DNA of 10,700 nt. It comes from Phycisphaerales bacterium (GTDB lineage Bacteria; Planctomycetota; Phycisphaerae; Phycisphaerales; UBA1924). A program made the position numbers and the translations under genes. The notes below the pieces were generated by a model. It made no database searches. It had not been told where the DNA came from and was given only the letters and a program-made list of their open reading frames with translations. The DNA lies in the NCBI GenBank assembly GCA_016764015.1, contig JAESSR010000140.1, positions 1 to 10,700 of the forward strand, given 5' to 3'. This document shows, one piece after another, positions 7,022 to 10,700 of the stretch (its first letter is position 1; each line of letters starts with the position of its first letter).

Positions 7022-7654
7022 CTATGAAATCAGATGGCTTGGCGTGAGCCTGACAAACAATCGCGAAACGAGCCACCCGATGATGGCCCCGAGATACACA
7101 TCGCTCGAAAAATGGGCACCGGTCAACATGCGGGTCATCCCACACCCAATCGCGAGCAAAATAAGGAATCGGCGGGTGTTGGGTATCAACGCCGCGAGCA
7201 TCAAGCACCCGCCAAAGGCCACCGCCGCGTGCGATGATGGGATACCCAGATTCGACCCATCGGAAAACCCAGAGAACAACGGTCGGAAGTGGTAATACCC
7301 GCCCTGGAGCACCCCGTCTTCAACCGGTCGCTCACGGCCAATAATCCGCTTGCCAAGCTCCGCCAAAGCACCCGATGTCAACGCACTCAAAAAAACGGCT
7401 GCCCCACGATGGCGATTACGATCATACAGCACAAACACAAACCCGATCGCTGCCCATGTGCCGAGGAATCCCAGGATTCGCAGGAATCGATACCAATCGT
7501 GATGCTCCACCCAGCGGTCTTCACCAAGATAAAAAATATGCAACAACGGCAGGTCGAAGAGTGTGAAAAAAACAAAGCCCAGAAGCACAATGGCAAGGGT
7601 GCGGAGACGAACAGTCCGTCGGCGATTCTTTTCGATGGGAGATAAATAGATCAT
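7022..7654 (-). CDS. PAP2-family membrane phosphatase
   Basis: The protein has 210 residues. PAP2 enzymes remove phosphate from membrane lipids such as phosphatidic acid, undecaprenyl pyrophosphate or, in LpxE-like members, lipid A, usually with the active site on the periplasmic face. The three-part signature is complete: K102-x6-R109-P110; P139-S-S-H142 (canonical PSGH, here Ser for Gly); and T174-R175-x5-H181-x3-D185. His181 is the expected nucleophile, with His142 and Asp185 in support. Hydrophobic stretches near 18-40, 60-77, 86-100, 143-157, 161-175 and 187-201 fit a six-helix membrane protein. The chosen start is ATG 7654, which overlaps the upstream glycosyltransferase stop as ATGA; an in-frame GTG at 7693 would extend into that gene and is less likely. 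Position between a GT39 transferase and an LptF/LptG permease favours a lipid-linked glycan or lipid A-like substrate over general phospholipid turnover. That is an inference. Confidence 0.9.
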   Translation of the reverse strand: MIYLSPIEKNRRRTVRLRTLAIVLLGFVFFTLFDLPLLHIFYLGEDRWVEHHDWYRFLRILGFLGTWAAIGFVFVLYDRNRHRGAAVFLSALTSGALAELGKRIIGRERPVEDGVLQGGYYHFRPLFSGFSDGSNLGIPSSHAAVAFGGCLMLAALIPNTRRFLILLAIGCGMTRMLTGAHFSSDVYLGAIIGWLVSRLFVRLTPSHLIS

Positions 7655-9261
7655 GGTGCTACTGGTGTATCGTTCCGAGCCGGAGCCGTCCACGAATCAA
7701 AAGTGTGGAAGTTGAGCCCAGTATAGGTTGTATTCTTCTCTTTGGGTTCGTTGATGAGTTTTCCGATATCCATCAACTGGTCAAACGCACACGACCATTG
7801 ATCTCTCCGCCCGCCAAAGAGAATGCCCGGCCTGCCAAGCATCGCGTCGATGGTCTGCGGGTTGTTCAGGTCTGTCTGCTCCCACATATCGTATTGGGTT
7901 TTTCGACCGCCGACTTGCGCGCTCGTGCAATACACCGTAGGCTGACCATCGAGATAAAACGCCAGCAGCGATGCCCGCCCGTAGTGCTCAGACATCACCA
8001 AAGGCTCAAGCCCGGTCGATTCTCGCAGCTCATCAATAACACGCTGTGCGTCTTTGGCGTGATCAACCATGCCTGTCATCCGGTAGAGCGGGATCAAAGG
8101 CCCAACAATCGAGCGATTTGAGAGCCATGTGCCGCCGGGAAAAACTAAAAAAACCGCGACACCCATGAAAACGGCTGCCCCCCACGCAAACTTGACCGGA
8201 TGGTCAACACGCCCAACGCCATCGAGCACCGCCCACGCGGCTGCCGGAATCAGCGTGACGAACCCGCCCATCGCCCAGTTGCCTTCGGTTTGTGTCGCGA
8301 GTGAAACAACAAAGTAGAAAGCTAAAATCGGCAACCCCATCGCAATCATCGTCGTGATCACCAACTGCGTCTCTTTGGTGGCGTGTTTGCGGGCATTGAG
8401 CCAAGCAAATATCGAAAGAAACACCACCGGCCCCCCCACCGCCATCTGCAATCCCACATATTCTAACATCCAAAGTATCGTCCAAGAGTCCGCGTGATAG
8501 GCTGCGGTTTGTTCTGTATCGCCTCCGGGTGCCCCGAGGTGCCCCAGAAGATGACGGACGGTTGCCCAGTCATGATTCGCGTTCCACACAAGCACAGGCA
8601 CAAGCCCGATGAGTGACACCATCAATCCGGAGATGAGCCACTTGATGTTCACCTTCGGTCGACTCGCGCGTGAAACAAACAATGCAAGAAGCACCCCCGG
8701 CAAGAGCAGAAGGATGGTGTACTTAAAAATAAACCCGATGGCAATCCAAATCCCAAAGTACACCCAGCTTGATTTATCGCCTTTGAGTACAGCCCGGAGT
8801 GCGAACAACGACGCCCACGCCCACGAAGCGATGTAAGGCGAATCAATCGTCATCACCATCGCGGCAACCGCAAACCCGGGCACGCAGGCGTACAAAATAG
8901 CACTCACAAACACGAGTCGCTGATCCTCAAAGTGCTCCTTCGTCATCTTGGCAACCGCCCAGGTGCCTGCTGCTGCGGCGGCGGCTGCAGGAATACGAAT
9001 GGCGTATTCGGTATGCCCCAAAATACTTGTTGATACCCAAATAATCCAAGCAACGCCCGGGCCTTTGGAGTAATACGACCAATCGAGCCTGCGAGACCAT
9101 TCCCAGTAGTGCGCTTCGTCCTCGATCAATGTATAAGGCGAAACAATCTGCCACACAACACGAGCAATCAACAATAAAACGATGACTACCCAAACCATCG
9201 CTGGAACATTCGCCATCGCGTTCCACCACGGCTCTTTGTGTGTTGGTTCTAGCTGCTTCAT
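7651..9261 (-). CDS. GT39/ArnT-like integral membrane glycosyltransferase
   Basis: The protein has 536 residues. This family (GT39, including ArnT and protein O-mannosyltransferases) moves a sugar from a polyprenyl-phosphate donor to a lipid A, glycan or protein acceptor on the outer face of the inner membrane. After a membrane segment at about 20-40 comes the hallmark first loop LIEDEAHYWEWSRRLDWSYYSKGPG (46-69), with Asp48-Glu49 in the catalytic position, then multiple hydrophobic segments to about residue 380. The last 150 residues or so are mostly soluble (RVIDELRESTGLEPLVMSEHYGRAS...), as expected for a periplasmic C-terminal domain. An alanine run at 92-98 comes from a GC-rich triplet stretch near 8968-8989. 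The start, ATG 9261, follows the upstream permease stop after one base (TGA-G-ATG), and its end overlaps the PAP2 gene by four bases, so translation is probably coupled throughout. Donor and acceptor cannot be told from sequence. Confidence 0.88.
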   Translation of the reverse strand: MKQLEPTHKEPWWNAMANVPAMVWVVIVLLLIARVVWQIVSPYTLIEDEAHYWEWSRRLDWSYYSKGPGVAWIIWVSTSILGHTEYAIRIPAAAAAAAGTWAVAKMTKEHFEDQRLVFVSAILYACVPGFAVAAMVMTIDSPYIASWAWASLFALRAVLKGDKSSWVYFGIWIAIGFIFKYTILLLLPGVLLALFVSRASRPKVNIKWLISGLMVSLIGLVPVLVWNANHDWATVRHLLGHLGAPGGDTEQTAAYHADSWTILWMLEYVGLQMAVGGPVVFLSIFAWLNARKHATKETQLVITTMIAMGLPILAFYFVVSLATQTEGNWAMGGFVTLIPAAAWAVLDGVGRVDHPVKFAWGAAVFMGVAVFLVFPGGTWLSNRSIVGPLIPLYRMTGMVDHAKDAQRVIDELRESTGLEPLVMSEHYGRASLLAFYLDGQPTVYCTSAQVGGRKTQYDMWEQTDLNNPQTIDAMLGRPGILFGGRRDQWSCAFDQLMDIGKLINEPKEKNTTYTGLNFHTFDSWTAPARNDTPVAP

Positions 9262-9262
9262 C

Positions 9263-10700
9263 TCAATACCTGCTCACCTTGCGCAATGCAAACCAGGTGT
9301 AGATAAGCAAAATGAGGACCCCAGAATAAATAACCGGGATGCCATACACGCCGTCGTTGTGAATCGATTGCTGTCCGCCTGAAATCAGCACGATGGTGCC
9401 CAATGCAGGAAAAAACGACCACTGATACACCGCGAGCGGCTGAGCGTTTTTCAGCTGCAGCGCGATCACCGAGCCGACAAGCATCATCACAAGTGTCGCC
9501 CCCGCCATTGCCCATCGCTCGTGAATCTTCGAAAGAATCTCTTTCTGAAGATCATCAATCTGGTATTCCAATCTTGCGACCGGGTCGATCAAGAACTCTG
9601 CGTACTCCTTGGCTGCGGGATTGATAAATGGCTGGGCGTATTCAAGAAGCTCAATCGAAGGCATCGTGAGAATTTCATCGAGCGGATCCTGGCGGAATCG
9701 CAATCCGGTATATTCGGTCGAAGCCTTCTCGGTGCTCGGGCGATCATCCTCTACAGATGCGAGCACCTCTACGCCGGCGAGCGCGAGCGTGAAGCTCAGC
9801 GTGGGCTTGGTCGATGCGGTTGAGAGCAGCGGGTCGTCGTTCGACGCGTGCTGCGGGCGGATGACCGCTTCCATCGCTCTGAGCCGATCTACGCGCCCGA
9901 GCGAATCCACAACCTCAATCTCAATCCGATTCGTCTGAGGCTGAGCCAGCAACTTCCATTGCCCCCGAGTTGCTTGGAACCCACCCGCGAGCACACTCAC
10001 CGTGCCTCCAGTGGTAGATACAAACTCGATCGCACTGGCGGACCTCGCCTGAGACACCACCTCGCGGAAGACCTGAATCGACGCGATGCCCTTGGCCAAA
10101 TCAATCCGCTTTGAATCGACAAAGTTCATCTGGTCCGGATCATCACGCAGCGATTTCATCTCCGCTCCGGTCATGAACTTGGGATCATCCTTAAACACGC
10201 GCGGGATCGCAAAGGCTGGGAGCGTAAATGGATCGACCGTGATCGGCGAGCCGTCGCGGTTAATCGTCATATCAATAAACTTCATCAGCACCGCAGTCGC
10301 GTCAGGGTCGCCGATACGATCTTGATCCTCTTGCCCGAGCGACCACGCCGGGCGGATCTGGATATACGCCCGCTTGGCCGTGCCATCGATCGTCACCGTG
10401 CCGTCTTCATCTGCCTTGACCAACGCAACGCCGCCGAGCATGTACTGCTCAATCACCGGCGAGCCCGCTTCAACAGGCACACGCTGAACAAAGTCCGCGT
10501 GGATTTCGTTTGTGCCGATCTGAGCCGAACGACCAGATTGCAGCTCGCTAACAAATATCTTAGCAAAGTCCTGCGTCACCATCCGTTCCATCTCTTTGAG
10601 GAACCGTGGAATCACCTGATCATTGAGCACGAGCATTCCGCCCGCGAGCAGCACCCCAGAGACCAACGCGGGGAACAAGAGCTTCTTGTGCGAAACACCC
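9263..10700 (-). CDS. LptF/LptG-family permease with large periplasmic domain (5' end outside window)
   Basis: The frame is open to the right edge (478 residues visible), so the true start lies outside; TTG 10678 is only an internal codon. The first visible residues, GVSHKKLLFPALVSGVLLAGGMLVLNDQVIPRFL, align by eye with the AAGVGLHRVVRPV-TM3-P segment of the permease at 5803-6927. About 100 residues (TM1 and TM2) are therefore probably missing. The C-terminus has the family pattern: an amphipathic KEILSKIHERWAMAG leading into three membrane segments (about 398-415, 424-441 and 455-472). The region between TM3 and TM4 spans about residues 30-394, more than twice that of the partner permease. 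It contains strand-rich, hydrophilic sequence and no Cys. Its stop is one base before the GT39 start. It is probably the LptF-type partner of the downstream permease, but pairing and substrate are inferred. It is less conserved than the partner, so the call is less secure. Confidence 0.75.
   Translation of the reverse strand, partial: GVSHKKLLFPALVSGVLLAGGMLVLNDQVIPRFLKEMERMVTQDFAKIFVSELQSGRSAQIGTNEIHADFVQRVPVEAGSPVIEQYMLGGVALVKADEDGTVTIDGTAKRAYIQIRPAWSLGQEDQDRIGDPDATAVLMKFIDMTINRDGSPITVDPFTLPAFAIPRVFKDDPKFMTGAEMKSLRDDPDQMNFVDSKRIDLAKGIASIQVFREVVSQARSASAIEFVSTTGGTVSVLAGGFQATRGQWKLLAQPQTNRIEIEVVDSLGRVDRLRAMEAVIRPQHASNDDPLLSTASTKPTLSFTLALAGVEVLASVEDDRPSTEKASTEYTGLRFRQDPLDEILTMPSIELLEYAQPFINPAAKEYAEFLIDPVARLEYQIDDLQKEILSKIHERWAMAGATLVMMLVGSVIALQLKNAQPLAVYQWSFFPALGTIVLISGGQQSIHNDGVYGIPVIYSGVLILLIYTWFALRKVSRY

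Noticed and set aside
8966..8990. GC-rich triplet run as a functional microsatellite
   Set aside because: It encodes an alanine run in a membrane segment of the GT39 protein, where such low complexity is ordinary.
9263..10678. TTG 10678 as the start of the LptF/LptG-like gene
   Set aside because: The frame stays open to the window edge, and the residues before it (GVSHKKL) continue the conserved family motif.

Overview
The window looks like the chromosome of a marine-type planctomycete, perhaps close to the Phycisphaerae. That is an inference. It rests on a long leucyl-tRNA synthetase with an insertion and a cysteine-free zinc-module region, on a CACAGGCG-type nested palindrome of a kind I associate with planctomycete-like genomes, on the scarcity of convincing Shine-Dalgarno sites, and on envelope genes of a diderm. 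No RNA gene, CRISPR array, insertion sequence or transposase was seen.

Left part (1-2667, all minus strand, visibly more AT-rich than the rest): in transcription order, a PAPS-type sulfotransferase, an SRAP/YedK-family DNA-protein crosslink protein, and a glycosyltransferase-like gene that runs off the left edge. The first and last fit decoration of a surface or secreted glycan; the SRAP gene between them is a genome-maintenance protein and looks like a passenger.

Middle (2668-5668, plus strand): a divergent intergenic region of about 150 bases, then leuS, the one clear housekeeping gene. After leuS, in the short convergent gap, sits a perfect 23-bp inverted repeat whose arms are themselves hairpins (5678-5757).

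Right part (5803-10700, all minus strand): a tightly packed envelope operon. In transcription order it holds an LptF/LptG-family permease (N-terminus outside the window) with an unusually large periplasmic region, a GT39/ArnT-like membrane glycosyltransferase one base after it, a PAP2-family phosphatase overlapping by ATGA, and a second LptF/LptG-family permease of normal size. Permeases of this family form the membrane part of the LptB2FG exporter that extracts lipopolysaccharide. A lipid-linked sugar transferase and a lipid phosphatase placed between two such permeases suggest a unit that modifies a glycolipid on the periplasmic face and then exports it. This is the most interesting system in the window, but its substrate cannot be read from the sequence.
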